A stretch of DNA of 24,953 bases, from NCBI GenBank assembly GCA_023386135.1, contig JAEWKG010000314.1, positions 1 through 24,953 on the forward strand, given 5' to 3'. The position numbers were made by a program, and so were the translations under genes. Source of the DNA: Pseudomonadota bacterium. GTDB lineage: Bacteria; Pseudomonadota; Alphaproteobacteria; Sphingomonadales; Sphingomonadaceae. The notes under the pieces were generated by a model, which searched no databases, was not told where the DNA came from, and was given only the letters and a program-made list of their open reading frames with translations. This document shows, piece after piece, positions 13,325-21,011 of this stretch; the first letter of the stretch is position 1, and each line of letters starts with the position of its first letter.

Positions 13325-13334
13325 CTAACGTTAG
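13325..13334. repeat. CTAACGTTAG palindrome, copy 1
   Basis: This perfect 10-base palindrome lies immediately after the rlmN stop and upstream of the glycine-zipper gene. The same palindrome recurs at 23899-23908 between two acyltransferase genes. A regulatory role is possible but not shown. Confidence 0.3.
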
Positions 13335-13336
13335 AT

Positions 13337-14587
13337 TCAATTCGCCGCAGCCGCCTCGCGGTCGCGCTCGGCGCGGCTCTTCTTTTCGGCGGCGGTGCGG
13401 AGCTGACCGCAGGCGGCGTCGATGTCGCGGCCGCGCGGGGTGCGCACGGGGGCGCTGATACCCGCTTCGAACACGATCTCGGAGAAGCGCCGGACCCGTT
13501 CTGGCGTTGAGGTGTCGTAAGCCGCGCCCGGCCACGGGTTGAACGGGATCAGGTTGACCTTGGCGGGCAGCTTGTACTGCTTAAGTAGCCGGACCAGCTC
13601 GCGCGCGTCCTCGTCGCTATCGTTCTTGTCCTTGAGCATCACGTATTCGAACGTGATTCGCCGTGCGTTGCTGGCGCCGGGGTAGGCGGCGCAGGCGGTC
13701 AGCAGTTCATCGATGCCGTACTTGCGGTTGAGCGGGACGAGCTCGTCGCGGATTTCCTTGGTCACCGCGTGCAGGCTGACCGCGAGGTTGACCCCGATCT
13801 CCTCGCCGGCGCGGGCCATCATCGGCACGACGCCGCTGGTCGAAAGCGTGATCCGCCGTTTCGACAGGGCCAATCCGTCGCCATCCATCACAATGCGTAG
13901 CGCGGCCTTGACGTTGTCGAAGTTATACAGCGGCTCGCCCATGCCCATCATGACGATGTTGGTAAGGAGCCGTCCGTCGGACGAATAGTGACCGGCGTCC
14001 TCGTCGTCGCCCAGGCCCGCCATCGAGCCCTTCGGCCACTCGCCGAGCGCATCGCGGGCGAGCATGACCTGGCCGACGATTTCGCCCGGCGTCAGGTTGC
14101 GCACCAGCTTCATCGTGCCGGTGTGGCAAACGGTGCAGTTGAGCGTGCAGCCGACCTGGCTCGACACGCACAGCGTGCCGCGATCGGCGTCGGGGATGAA
14201 CACCATCTCGAAGTCGTGCCCGTCGGCGGTGCGCAGCAGCCACTTGCGCGTGCCGTCGGTCGAATGCTGCGCCTCGACCACCTCGGGGCGGCCGATCACG
14301 AACCGTTCGGCCAGCCACGGGCGCATCGTCTTGGCGATGTCGGTCATCGCCTCGAAGTCGCTGACGCCGCGGTGATAGATCCAATGGAACACCTGGCGCG
14401 AGCGCAGCTTGGCGGCCTTGGCGTCGAGGCCCGCTTCGCCGAACAGCGCCGCGATCCGCTCGCGCGGAAGCCCGAGCAGATCGATCCGCCCATCGGCGCG
14501 CGGGGTCACTCCGTCGGCGGCGGCAGGGCGCGCGACGGGCACCGGGTCGATCGGACCCGGGATGGACATGAGTGCGGTGTCGGCCAT
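13337..14587 (-). CDS. rlmN: 23S rRNA/tRNA adenine-C2 methyltransferase RlmN
   Basis: The 416-residue radical SAM enzyme has TLCVSSQVGCTLNCTVCHTG. C147, C151 and C154 bind the 4Fe-4S cluster, and C140 corresponds to the resolving Cys118 of E. coli RlmN. The methyl-carrying Cys is in RGRDIDAACGQL (C393). It methylates C2 of A2503 in 23S rRNA and A37 of some tRNAs, improving decoding fidelity. Segments MGMGEPLYNFDNV and ITLSTSGVVPMM are typical. The intact RlmN-type C-terminus argues against a Cfr-type resistance enzyme. The gene is divergent from the outer-membrane protein, separated by 223 bases that hold no recognised gene. The ATG at 14587 gives a usual family N-terminus. Confidence 0.95.
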   Translation of the reverse strand: MADTALMSIPGPIDPVPVARPAAADGVTPRADGRIDLLGLPRERIAALFGEAGLDAKAAKLRSRQVFHWIYHRGVSDFEAMTDIAKTMRPWLAERFVIGRPEVVEAQHSTDGTRKWLLRTADGHDFEMVFIPDADRGTLCVSSQVGCTLNCTVCHTGTMKLVRNLTPGEIVGQVMLARDALGEWPKGSMAGLGDDEDAGHYSSDGRLLTNIVMMGMGEPLYNFDNVKAALRIVMDGDGLALSKRRITLSTSGVVPMMARAGEEIGVNLAVSLHAVTKEIRDELVPLNRKYGIDELLTACAAYPGASNARRITFEYVMLKDKNDSDEDARELVRLLKQYKLPAKVNLIPFNPWPGAAYDTSTPERVRRFSEIVFEAGISAPVRTPRGRDIDAACGQLRTAAEKKSRAERDREAAAAN

Positions 14588-14810
14588 GGAGGCTGCTCAT
14601 ATAGGTGCACGCGCCCGCGCGCGCAAACCGCCACGGCGAGGGCGCGTTCCCTCGGTTCGCCGACAACAATCGACCGCTCGCCGAAAACTTTGTTGCGCGA
14701 ATGCCACAGCCACCTTGTTGTTTGAGGTTCATGAAACAGGCGCTGCTCCGCCCCGTTGAGCGGGTCCAGGCCACGGCAGCAGCCGGGCCGGTTTGAAGAC
14801 GGAGTTATTT

Positions 14811-15485
14811 ATGAAGTACACGATCGCATCGCTCGCCGCCGCCGCTTCGCTGGTGGCTCTCGCGACCCCGGCGATGGCCCAGACCGCCGACGAGGTTCCC
14901 TTCACCGGCGCGCGCGTCGGCGCGGAGGTGGGCTACGATCACATCCGGACAGGCAGCAGCGAGGATGTCGACACAACCCGCGACCTCAAGCAGTCGATCG
15001 ACGGCGTCGAGTACGGCGCAGTGGTGGGCTATGACTTTGCGGCCAGCCCGAACGTGCGCGTGGGTGTCGAGGCGAGCTACGCCGGCAGCACCGCCGAGCG
15101 CGATTTCAACAACAGCCAGCCGACCGTGTTCAACCTCGGCAGCGTGCAGGCCGACCGCGACATCTATGTCGGCGGCCGCGTTGGCTACGTCACCAGCCCG
15201 AACACCATGATCTACGTCAAGGGCGGTTACACCAACCAGCGCTTCGCCACGGTCGGTTCCAACGGCACGGTGGACCTCGACCAGCGCCTCGACGTTGACG
15301 GCTGGCGCGCTGGCGCGGGTGCGGAATTCGCCGTCGGACGCAATGCCTACATCGGCGCCGAGTATCGCTACTCGAAGTACTCGAAGGGTGAGCTCGACTT
15401 CAACGGGCAGACGCCGGACAGCAGCCGCTTCAACCTCGACACCGATCGTCACCAGGTCGTCGCGACCGCGGGCATCCGCTTCTAA
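14811..15485 (+). CDS. Outer-membrane beta-barrel protein (OmpA/porin-like)
   Basis: The 224-residue product starts at the ATG at 14811, with GGAG six bases upstream. A cleavable signal peptide ends AMA-QT at about residue 23. The mature chain alternates in amphipathic strands (VGAEVGYDHI, YGAVVGYDF, VRVGVEASYAGS, IYVGGRVGYV, MIYVKGGYTNQ, GWRAGAGAEFAV, AYIGAEYRYSKY). It ends HQVVATAGIRF, with the C-terminal Phe used by the BAM complex. This is an eight-stranded, OmpA-like or opacity-type barrel common in sphingomonads. A ligand or pore function cannot be deduced. A terminator follows at 15509. Confidence 0.9.
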   Translation: MKYTIASLAAAASLVALATPAMAQTADEVPFTGARVGAEVGYDHIRTGSSEDVDTTRDLKQSIDGVEYGAVVGYDFAASPNVRVGVEASYAGSTAERDFNNSQPTVFNLGSVQADRDIYVGGRVGYVTSPNTMIYVKGGYTNQRFATVGSNGTVDLDQRLDVDGWRAGAGAEFAVGRNAYIGAEYRYSKYSKGELDFNGQTPDSSRFNLDTDRHQVVATAGIRF

Positions 15486-15508
15486 CCGTTTCGCCTGACG
15501 GACAGGGA

Positions 15509-15535
15509 AGGGCGGGGCTGCGGCTCCGCCCTTTT
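15509..15535 (+). terminator. Rho-independent terminator of the outer-membrane gene
   Basis: AGGGCGGGGC pairs with GCTCCGCCCT (10 bp, one G-U) around a TGCG loop, and TTTT follows at 15532-15535. It is 24 bases after the stop. The same hairpin lies just beyond the convergent gene ending at 15540, so it may also help terminate that transcript, though no T-run is present in that direction. Confidence 0.85.
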
Positions 15536-15539
15536 CGTA

Positions 15540-16022
15540 TCAGCGGCGCGCGCAGCCGACGGTGGCGGCGTCCATCGCGGTCGCCGCGCCTTCGAGCGGA
15601 TAGCTGTCGAAGAAACTCCGGCCGCGGGTGTCGCGCGCCGAAACCGTCATCGACTGCGCCGAGCGCATCGCGGCGACAATCGCCGCCTCCATCGCCTTGT
15701 CCGCCGCCCAGGCGTCCCCGCCTCCGCCGGCGAGCGCGAAGCGTTGGCGGCCCACGGAAAGCGCAATTGCCGCATTGGGCGCGACGGCGCGGGACAGGCG
15801 GACGTGCAGTTGCCCACGCACTCCGCGCTTGGGCCAGGTGCCGATGCTGGCGAACGGCTGGTAATCGCGCGCACGCTGGCTGCTGCGCGCCATGGCGATG
15901 GCATAGCAGCGCGGCACGGTGGGATCGCGGAACGCGCCCCAGGTGGCGAACACGCCAAGGCTGTCGCGCGCGGCGAGCGGCGCCGCCATTAATGCCATGC
16001 CGAGCATCAGCAACTTACGCAT
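15540..16022 (-). CDS. Small exported hypothetical protein
   Basis: The 160-residue product begins MRKLLMLGMALMAAPLAARDSLGVFATWGAFRD. The signal peptide probably ends near ALA/AARDS. The mature region contains PRCYAIAMA, GQLHVRLSRAVAPNAAIALSVG, and an FFDSYPLEGAATAMDAATVGCARR end, with two Cys that may pair. It resembles the invasion-associated locus B (IalB)-type periplasmic proteins only loosely; I do not assign a function. Its ATG overlaps the greB stop by 8 bases, so the two are translationally coupled, yet one is exported and the other is an RNA polymerase factor. Confidence 0.75.
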   Translation of the reverse strand: MRKLLMLGMALMAAPLAARDSLGVFATWGAFRDPTVPRCYAIAMARSSQRARDYQPFASIGTWPKRGVRGQLHVRLSRAVAPNAAIALSVGRQRFALAGGGGDAWAADKAMEAAIVAAMRSAQSMTVSARDTRGRSFFDSYPLEGAATAMDAATVGCARR

Positions 16023-16497
16023 AGGCGATGGCGACCACTTCCCATTCCTTTTCGCCGCCGGGCAGGCGCACGGTCCTGAGGTCGCCCACCGTGGCACCGC
16101 GCAAGGCCCGCGCCATCGGCGAGCTCCAGCCGATGCGGCCTTGGCCAGCGTCCTGTTCGTCGTCGCCTACCAGCGTGACGCTACGCTCGGCATCGTCCTC
16201 GTCAGCGAGGGTGACGGTCGCGCCGAAGAACACGCGGGCGCGGTCGGGTTGCTCGGCGGGATCGATCACCCGCGCCGCCTTCATTCGCCGCGCGAGATGG
16301 GCGAGCTCGCGGTCGATCTCGCGCATGCGCTTGCGGCCGTAAATGTAGTCCCCGTTCTCGCTGCGGTCCCCATTGCCCGCCGCCCAGCTCACCAGCTCGA
16401 CGATGGCGGGCCGCTCGGTGCCGAGCAGGTGGTCGTAGCGCGCCTTCAGCGCTGCCATGCCGGCGGGACTGATCGGATTGCTGGCGGGCGCGGGCAT
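16015..16497 (-). CDS. greB: GreA/GreB family transcription elongation factor
   Basis: The 160-residue protein has an N-terminal coiled-coil with the signature NGDRSENGDYIYGRKRMREIDREL and a C-terminal globular domain (VTLADEDDAERSVTLVGDDEQDAG, then SSPMARALRGATVGD and VRLPGGEKEWEVVAI). GreB stimulates cleavage of backtracked RNA in stalled RNA polymerase. The SENGDYIYGRKR wording is closer to GreB than GreA. The short N-terminus (PAPASNPISPAG) replaces the usual longer arm. It overlaps the next small exported-protein gene. Confidence 0.9.
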   Translation of the reverse strand: MPAPASNPISPAGMAALKARYDHLLGTERPAIVELVSWAAGNGDRSENGDYIYGRKRMREIDRELAHLARRMKAARVIDPAEQPDRARVFFGATVTLADEDDAERSVTLVGDDEQDAGQGRIGWSSPMARALRGATVGDLRTVRLPGGEKEWEVVAIAYA

Positions 16498-16531
16498 TGC
16501 CGCTTCGTCTAGCCGCGCGTGCCCCGCCGCA

Positions 16532-18502
16532 TCAACCCGGCGAGCGCTTGCCGATCATCTGGCTGATCCCGCGCGGGCTACCGTAACGGACCCGCTCGGG
16601 GTGCAGCGCTTCATACACCACCGCGTTCTCGAGCACCCGCTGGACGTAGTTCTTGGTTTCGAAGATCGGGATGTTCTCGATCCACTGCAGCCAGTCGACG
16701 CTGCCGGTGCGTGGGTCGCCGTTGGCGCGCAGCCACTTGTTCACGTTCCCAGCGCCCGCGTTGTAGGCGGCCACGGCGAGCGGGTAGCTGCCGCCGAAGT
16801 AGTCCATCTGCCGCGCGAAGTAGGCATCGCCGAGGCGGATGTTGTACTGCGGATCCTGCGTCAGGCTCGCGCTCATGTAAGCGACGCCGAGCTTTCCCGC
16901 CTGCTCGTTGGCGGTGCCGGGCATCAGCTGCATCAAGCCGCGCGCGCCGGCGTGGCTGACGCGGTCGATGTCGAACTCGCTCTCCTGCCGGGCGATCGCG
17001 TGGACCATCGTGTAGTCTGCGCCCATCGGGGTGGCGACCACCGGAAAGCCGACGCCGGTGAAGCCGGTGAGGTCCTTCTCTGGCGCGACCCGGCCAACGA
17101 CTACCGCAAGCTCGGGCAGTCCCAGCTCGCCCGCAAGATTGGCAACGAGCTGCATCTGGCCCGGCGTCTTCGCCTGGTCGGCAAGCGCGGTGAAGAAATA
17201 CCGCTCGGTCCGCCAGTCGGTGACGCGCGCGGTCTGGCGGATCGCCTGCACCAGCGGCTTGGCGTTGAAGCCTGCGGTGTCGGCCGGGGTCGGCTGCGTG
17301 AGCGCGACCTGCTGGAACTGCGGCAGCGGGCGGCCGAGCCGCTCGAGCGCGAGTTGGCCATAGAAATACTCGGGGTACTTCGCCGCCATCTCGAAATAGC
17401 GGTTCGCCTCGCTGCGGTTGCCGACCTGCGCCATCGCCGCGCCGGCCCAGTAGAAGCCCTTCGACCGCGTCTGCGGAGTGCGGGCGGCGTTGCCGTAGCG
17501 GTAGAACAGCGGCGCGGCCTGGGTGCCGTCACCCAGCGACCACAGCGCCTTGGTCCCGCCGAGCCACATCAACGAAGTGTAATCGTCGCGCAGCTTGAAC
17601 GAGCCTTGGTCGGCGATGCTGAAGCCCGGCACGAACAGGTCGTCGACCTTGCTGGCGATGGCCGCAGCGGTGCTCGCCGAGGCGCCCTTGGCCTGGGCGA
17701 GCATCTCGGTGACCATGTCCTGCGCATCGTGCGGCGGTCGCACAAACGTGGCGCGGCTCGCGAGCAAGGTCTGCCCCCGCGCCGCCTGCCCGGTCTTGCG
17801 ATAGTAGCGGGCAAGGTTGAACACGTAGCCGGGATCGGAGGTGGCGTTGGAAGGCAATTGCAACCCGATTGCAACGGGGTCGCTACCCTGCAGCAACGAC
17901 AGCCGCGCCATGAAGAGGCCGCGATTCTGGGGGGAGGTTGAACCAATTGTGCGCGCCGCCGACTCAGCCTGGCCCTGCCACAGCAACGCGCGCAGGCGCT
18001 CGTCATTGTCCTCGGTGGTGAAGCTTGGACCATAGAGGCCCATCAGGTACGCCTCCGACCCGCTGCTCATCTCCCCTCCGCGCCACGCCGCCTGCGCAAC
18101 CTGGCGCGCTTCCGGCCGGCCGAGGGTGGAGAGCGCCAGCGCATAGCGCGCCCGCGCCGGGTTCGACTGGGGCGGGAAGCGGTCGAAGTACGCCGCGATC
18201 TGTTGCGGGGTCGCGTTGAGATCGCGCTCCAGCGCGCTTTCGGCGTTGGCGGAGATCACCTCCATGCGCGGAAAATCGGGGTAGGCGAGGGCGAAGCCGG
18301 CGTAGTCGGAGAAGCCCATCCGGTCGTTCGCGGTCAGTTGCTGCCAGCGCGAGACCGCCGCGGCGGCCTGGCTCGGCTGCATCGCCACCATCTGCGCGCG
18401 GCCGTCGTAGGACTGCGCGGCGAGCGGCGCGGCGCCGCCCATCAGCGCGGCTAGGGTGAGAAAGCGGAACGAACTCAAACGATTGCCGACCATGCTGGAC
18501 AT
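16532..18502 (-). CDS. Soluble lytic murein transglycosylase
   Basis: I use the ATG at 18502 (MSSMVGNRLSSFRFLTLAALMGG). AAGGAG lies 12 bases ahead; the longer ORF upstream has no such site and overlaps the dapA region. The 656-residue product has a signal peptide (ending PLAAQS), a long alpha-helical superhelix of TPR-like repeats (LALSTLGRPEARQ, YVFNLARYYRKTGQA, YWAGAAMAQVGNRSEA), and a C-terminal SLT domain: AIARQESEFD with catalytic E507, GARGLMQLMPGTA, then YPLAVAAYNAGAGNVNKWL. This is the Slt70 architecture, which cleaves glycan strands to 1,6-anhydro products in the periplasm. It is divergent from dapA, whose pathway feeds peptidoglycan, but a regulatory link is not shown. Confidence 0.93.
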   Translation of the reverse strand: MSSMVGNRLSSFRFLTLAALMGGAAPLAAQSYDGRAQMVAMQPSQAAAAVSRWQQLTANDRMGFSDYAGFALAYPDFPRMEVISANAESALERDLNATPQQIAAYFDRFPPQSNPARARYALALSTLGRPEARQVAQAAWRGGEMSSGSEAYLMGLYGPSFTTEDNDERLRALLWQGQAESAARTIGSTSPQNRGLFMARLSLLQGSDPVAIGLQLPSNATSDPGYVFNLARYYRKTGQAARGQTLLASRATFVRPPHDAQDMVTEMLAQAKGASASTAAAIASKVDDLFVPGFSIADQGSFKLRDDYTSLMWLGGTKALWSLGDGTQAAPLFYRYGNAARTPQTRSKGFYWAGAAMAQVGNRSEANRYFEMAAKYPEYFYGQLALERLGRPLPQFQQVALTQPTPADTAGFNAKPLVQAIRQTARVTDWRTERYFFTALADQAKTPGQMQLVANLAGELGLPELAVVVGRVAPEKDLTGFTGVGFPVVATPMGADYTMVHAIARQESEFDIDRVSHAGARGLMQLMPGTANEQAGKLGVAYMSASLTQDPQYNIRLGDAYFARQMDYFGGSYPLAVAAYNAGAGNVNKWLRANGDPRTGSVDWLQWIENIPIFETKNYVQRVLENAVVYEALHPERVRYGSPRGISQMIGKRSPG

Positions 18503-18605
18503 TCTGGTGCGCCGCTCCTTATCAGGCGATGAATGCGATGAAGCCGGGCGCGCGGACCCACCCCCTCCGCCTGGACGATTACACCCCAACGAAGGCGCCA
18601 CCGCA

Positions 18606-19487
18606 ATGTTCTCCGGCTCGATTCCCGCCCTTGTGACTCCTTTTCGCGACGGGTCGTTCGACGAGAAAGCATTTCGCCGTCTGGTCGACTGGCAGATCGA
18701 CAACGGATCGAGCGCGCTGGTCCCCTGCGGCACCACCGGCGAGGCCTCGACGCTCTCCAACGCCGAGCATCACCGGGTGATCGAGGTGTGCGTCGAGCAG
18801 GCCGCGGGGCGCGTGCCGGTGATCGCCGGTTGCGGCTCCAACGACACGATGAACGCGCGGCTGCACATGAACTTCAGCCGCAAGACCGGCGCCGCGGCAG
18901 GGCTGTGCGTCGCGCCGTACTACAACCGGCCGAGCCAGGACGGGCTCATCGCGCACTTCAGCTTTCTCGCCGAAAGCAGCAGCTTGCCGATCGTTCTGTA
19001 CAACGTCCCGGGCCGCACGGTGACCGACATCATGCCCGAAACGGTGTGCGAACTCGCGACCCGCTACCCCGGCAAGATCATCGGCATCAAGGACGCGAGC
19101 GGCGACCTCAGCCGCGTCACGGATCACCGCATGGGAATCGGTAAGGAGTTCTGCCAGCTATCGGGCGACGACGAGCTGTGGCTGCCGCACTCGGCCGCCG
19201 GTGGGGTCGGATGCATCTCCGTCACCGCCAACGTGGCGCCCGCGCTGTGCGCCGAATTCCAGGCCGCGATCGCCGCGAACGACCTCGCCAGGGCGCGCGA
19301 ACTCAATGACCGGCTCTATCCGCTGCACTACGCGATGTTCGAGGACGCGAGCCCGGGCCCCGTGAAGTACGCGCTCAGCCGCGTGCACGACTGGATCGAG
19401 CCCGGCGTGCGGCTGCCGCTGGTCGAATGCAGCGAGGCGGCGCGCAAGGCGGTCGACGCCGCGCTGGATCACGCCGGGCTGATCTAG
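18606..19487 (+). CDS. dapA: 4-hydroxy-tetrahydrodipicolinate synthase
   Basis: The 293-residue enzyme starts at the ATG at 18606 with GAAGG upstream. It has PCGTTGEAST (T43, T44), VAPYYNRP (Y105/Y106), IVLYNVPGRT (Y132, R137) and IIGIKDASGD with the Schiff-base Lys162. These match DapA, which condenses pyruvate and aspartate semialdehyde on the route to lysine and diaminopimelate, the peptidoglycan cross-linker. Length equals the E. coli enzyme. The N-terminal extension of the longer ORF lies over the divergent transglycosylase promoter and is not used. Its stop is 4 bases from that of the convergent small gene. Confidence 0.97.
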   Translation: MFSGSIPALVTPFRDGSFDEKAFRRLVDWQIDNGSSALVPCGTTGEASTLSNAEHHRVIEVCVEQAAGRVPVIAGCGSNDTMNARLHMNFSRKTGAAAGLCVAPYYNRPSQDGLIAHFSFLAESSSLPIVLYNVPGRTVTDIMPETVCELATRYPGKIIGIKDASGDLSRVTDHRMGIGKEFCQLSGDDELWLPHSAAGGVGCISVTANVAPALCAEFQAAIAANDLARARELNDRLYPLHYAMFEDASPGPVKYALSRVHDWIEPGVRLPLVECSEAARKAVDAALDHAGLI

Positions 19488-19491
19488 CCGG

Positions 19492-19788
19492 TCAGCCGTT
19501 GCCGTTCTTGCGGCGCGTCTCCCAGCCTTTTTTGGCTGCGGCGGAGCGGTCGGCTGCGCTGCGGCCTTCCTGCGACTTGCGGCCGCCGCGTGAGCTGGAC
19601 TTGGTGTTGTCCTTCGTGCCGCGGCCCGAGCCGGACTTGTTGCCGCCGCCGCTTTCCTTGTTCACCGTCGCCCACGCGCGGCTCTCGGCTTCCTTCTTGG
19701 ATACGCCGCGCTTTTCGTAGCCTTCCTCGATATGTTCGGCCTTGCGCTTCTGCTTGTCGGTGTAGGCACCCTTGTCGCCTCTGGGCAT
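19492..19788 (-). CDS. Small basic KGG-motif stress or plasmid-stabilization-like protein
   Basis: The 98-residue product starts at the ATG at 19788 with AGGAG seven bases upstream. It reads MPRGDKGAYTDKQKRKAEHI, then GYEKRGVSKKEAESRAWATVNKE, then a Gly/Ser/Lys/Arg-rich tail with GGGNKSGSGRGTKDN, RGGRKSQ and KKGWETRR. Similar sphingomonad proteins are often labelled 'plasmid stabilization protein', but that name has little experimental basis. The composition suggests a disordered nucleic-acid-binding or stress protein. It is convergent with dapA and divergent from smpB. Confidence 0.8.
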   Translation of the reverse strand: MPRGDKGAYTDKQKRKAEHIEEGYEKRGVSKKEAESRAWATVNKESGGGNKSGSGRGTKDNTKSSSRGGRKSQEGRSAADRSAAAKKGWETRRKNGNG

Positions 19789-19906
19789 GCTCGCTCTCCT
19801 CTCGCCGGGACAAGGCGGCAGTTCAACGCGAGGTTCCCACATTGACATATGTTGGCGTGCGAGCGGCCTTTCGCATCGCGCCGCGACCGCCTACATGCCG
19901 CGGCCC

Positions 19907-20389
19907 ATGGCCCGCCCCAAACCCGAGACGTTCGACAAACAGAAGACCGTCGCCGAGAACCGGCGCGCGCGGTTCGAGTACTTCATCGAGGACAAGTTCG
20001 AGGCCGGGCTGATGCTGACCGGCACCGAGGTGAAGAGCCTGCGTGCGGGCGAGGCCACTATCGCCGAAAGCTATGCCGAGGTGCGAGGCGGCGAGGTCTG
20101 GCTGGTCAACGCCAATGTGCCCGAATTCAGCCACGGCAACCGCTTCAATCACGAGCCGCGCCGGCCGCGTAAATTGCTGCTGAGCTCGCGCGAGATCGAT
20201 CGCCTGACCGGCGCCGTCGAGCGCAAGGGCATGACCCTCGTGCCGCTGTCGATCTATTTCAACGGCCGGGGCCGGGCGAAGGTCGAACTCGCGCTCGCCA
20301 AGGGCAAGAACGTCGCCGACAAGCGCCAGACCACCAAGGACCGCGACTGGCAGCGCGACAAGGCGCGCCTGATGCGCGAGCGCGGCTAG
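19907..20389 (+). CDS. smpB: SsrA-binding protein SmpB
   Basis: The 160-residue protein has RRARFEYFIEDKFEAGLMLTGTEVKSLRAGEATIAESYAEV, VPEFSHGNRFNHEPRRPRKLLL, and the C-terminal KGKNVADKRQTTKDRDWQRDKARL. This is SmpB along its full length. It binds tmRNA, places it in the A site of stalled ribosomes and drives trans-translation; the basic C-terminal tail mimics the mRNA. The start could be ATG 19895 or 19907; neither has a clear ribosome site. I did not find tmRNA in the window. DUF2062-cckA follows on the same strand after 34 bases. Confidence 0.95.
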   Translation: MARPKPETFDKQKTVAENRRARFEYFIEDKFEAGLMLTGTEVKSLRAGEATIAESYAEVRGGEVWLVNANVPEFSHGNRFNHEPRRPRKLLLSSREIDRLTGAVERKGMTLVPLSIYFNGRGRAKVELALAKGKNVADKRQTTKDRDWQRDKARLMRERG

Positions 20390-20423
20390 CCGCGACCCTT
20401 CCGTTTACCTAAGAGCGACCACG

Positions 20424-21011
20424 ATGTTCGAACGCAGCTCCGCCTGGATCCAGCGCAACCTGCCCACGCGCGCGCAGATGGAGCAGAGCCGCGTCATGCG
20501 CCCTTTCGCGAGCCGCGTGCTGCGCTCCGAACTGTGGCGGTTCACCCGCCGCTCGGTGCCGCGCGGCGTGGCGCTGGGGATGCTCGTCGGGATCATCGTG
20601 CCGTTCGCACAAATCCTGTTCTCCGCGCTGCTGTGCCTGCCGGTGCGTGCCAACGTGCCTGTTGCCGCACTGACGACGTTCGTGACCAACCCCTTCACCA
20701 CGCCGTTCATCTGGGTGCTGGGCTACAACATCGGCGCCTGGATGCTGCGGGTGGACGCCATGACGGTGGTCGCGCCGGTCAACACCGCGATGGCGGACAG
20801 CGAGTTCGGCGACATGCTGCAGTGGCTCACCGGAGCCACGCTGGTGACCGGGTTCGGGCTCGTCGTGCTGGCGATCGTCTCGTCGGCGGTGAGCTACCTC
20901 GTTAGCAGCTTCGTGTGGCGCTTCGTGGTCGCCAACAAGCGCGCACGCAAGCTCCACGAGCGCCGGCTTCTGCGCGAGCAGGCCGCCGCCGCGAGCGCCA
21001 GCGAGGCATGA
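20424..21011 (+). CDS. DUF2062 membrane protein
   Basis: The 195-residue product has FTRRSVPRGVALGMLVGIIVPFAQILFSALLCLPVRANVPVAALTTFVTNPFTTPFIWVLGYNIG, the DUF2062 core with the conserved TNPFTTPFIW. A second hydrophobic stretch, LVTGFGLVVLAIVSSAVSYLVSSFVW, follows. It is an inner-membrane protein with about four helices and basic termini; the function is unknown. Its stop overlaps the cckA start as ATGA, implying translational coupling with the kinase. A membrane role linked to CckA localisation or signalling is a speculation from this overlap. Confidence 0.85.
   Translation: MFERSSAWIQRNLPTRAQMEQSRVMRPFASRVLRSELWRFTRRSVPRGVALGMLVGIIVPFAQILFSALLCLPVRANVPVAALTTFVTNPFTTPFIWVLGYNIGAWMLRVDAMTVVAPVNTAMADSEFGDMLQWLTGATLVTGFGLVVLAIVSSAVSYLVSSFVWRFVVANKRARKLHERRLLREQAAAASASEA

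Noticed and set aside
13337..14587. Possible Cfr-type antibiotic resistance methyltransferase
   Set aside because: The sequence keeps RlmN-specific features (TLCVSSQVGC, GRDIDAACGQL) and sits as a single housekeeping gene in normal GC context.
16457..17941. Plus-strand ORF of 494 residues opposite the lytic transglycosylase
   Set aside because: It is a shadow of the transglycosylase on the other strand, low in recognisable motifs, while the minus strand has a full SLT architecture.
19500..20424. Looked for tmRNA (ssrA) close to smpB
   Set aside because: No tRNA-like acceptor/TPsiC signature or tag-peptide pattern was seen; alphaproteobacterial tmRNA is two-piece and usually elsewhere.
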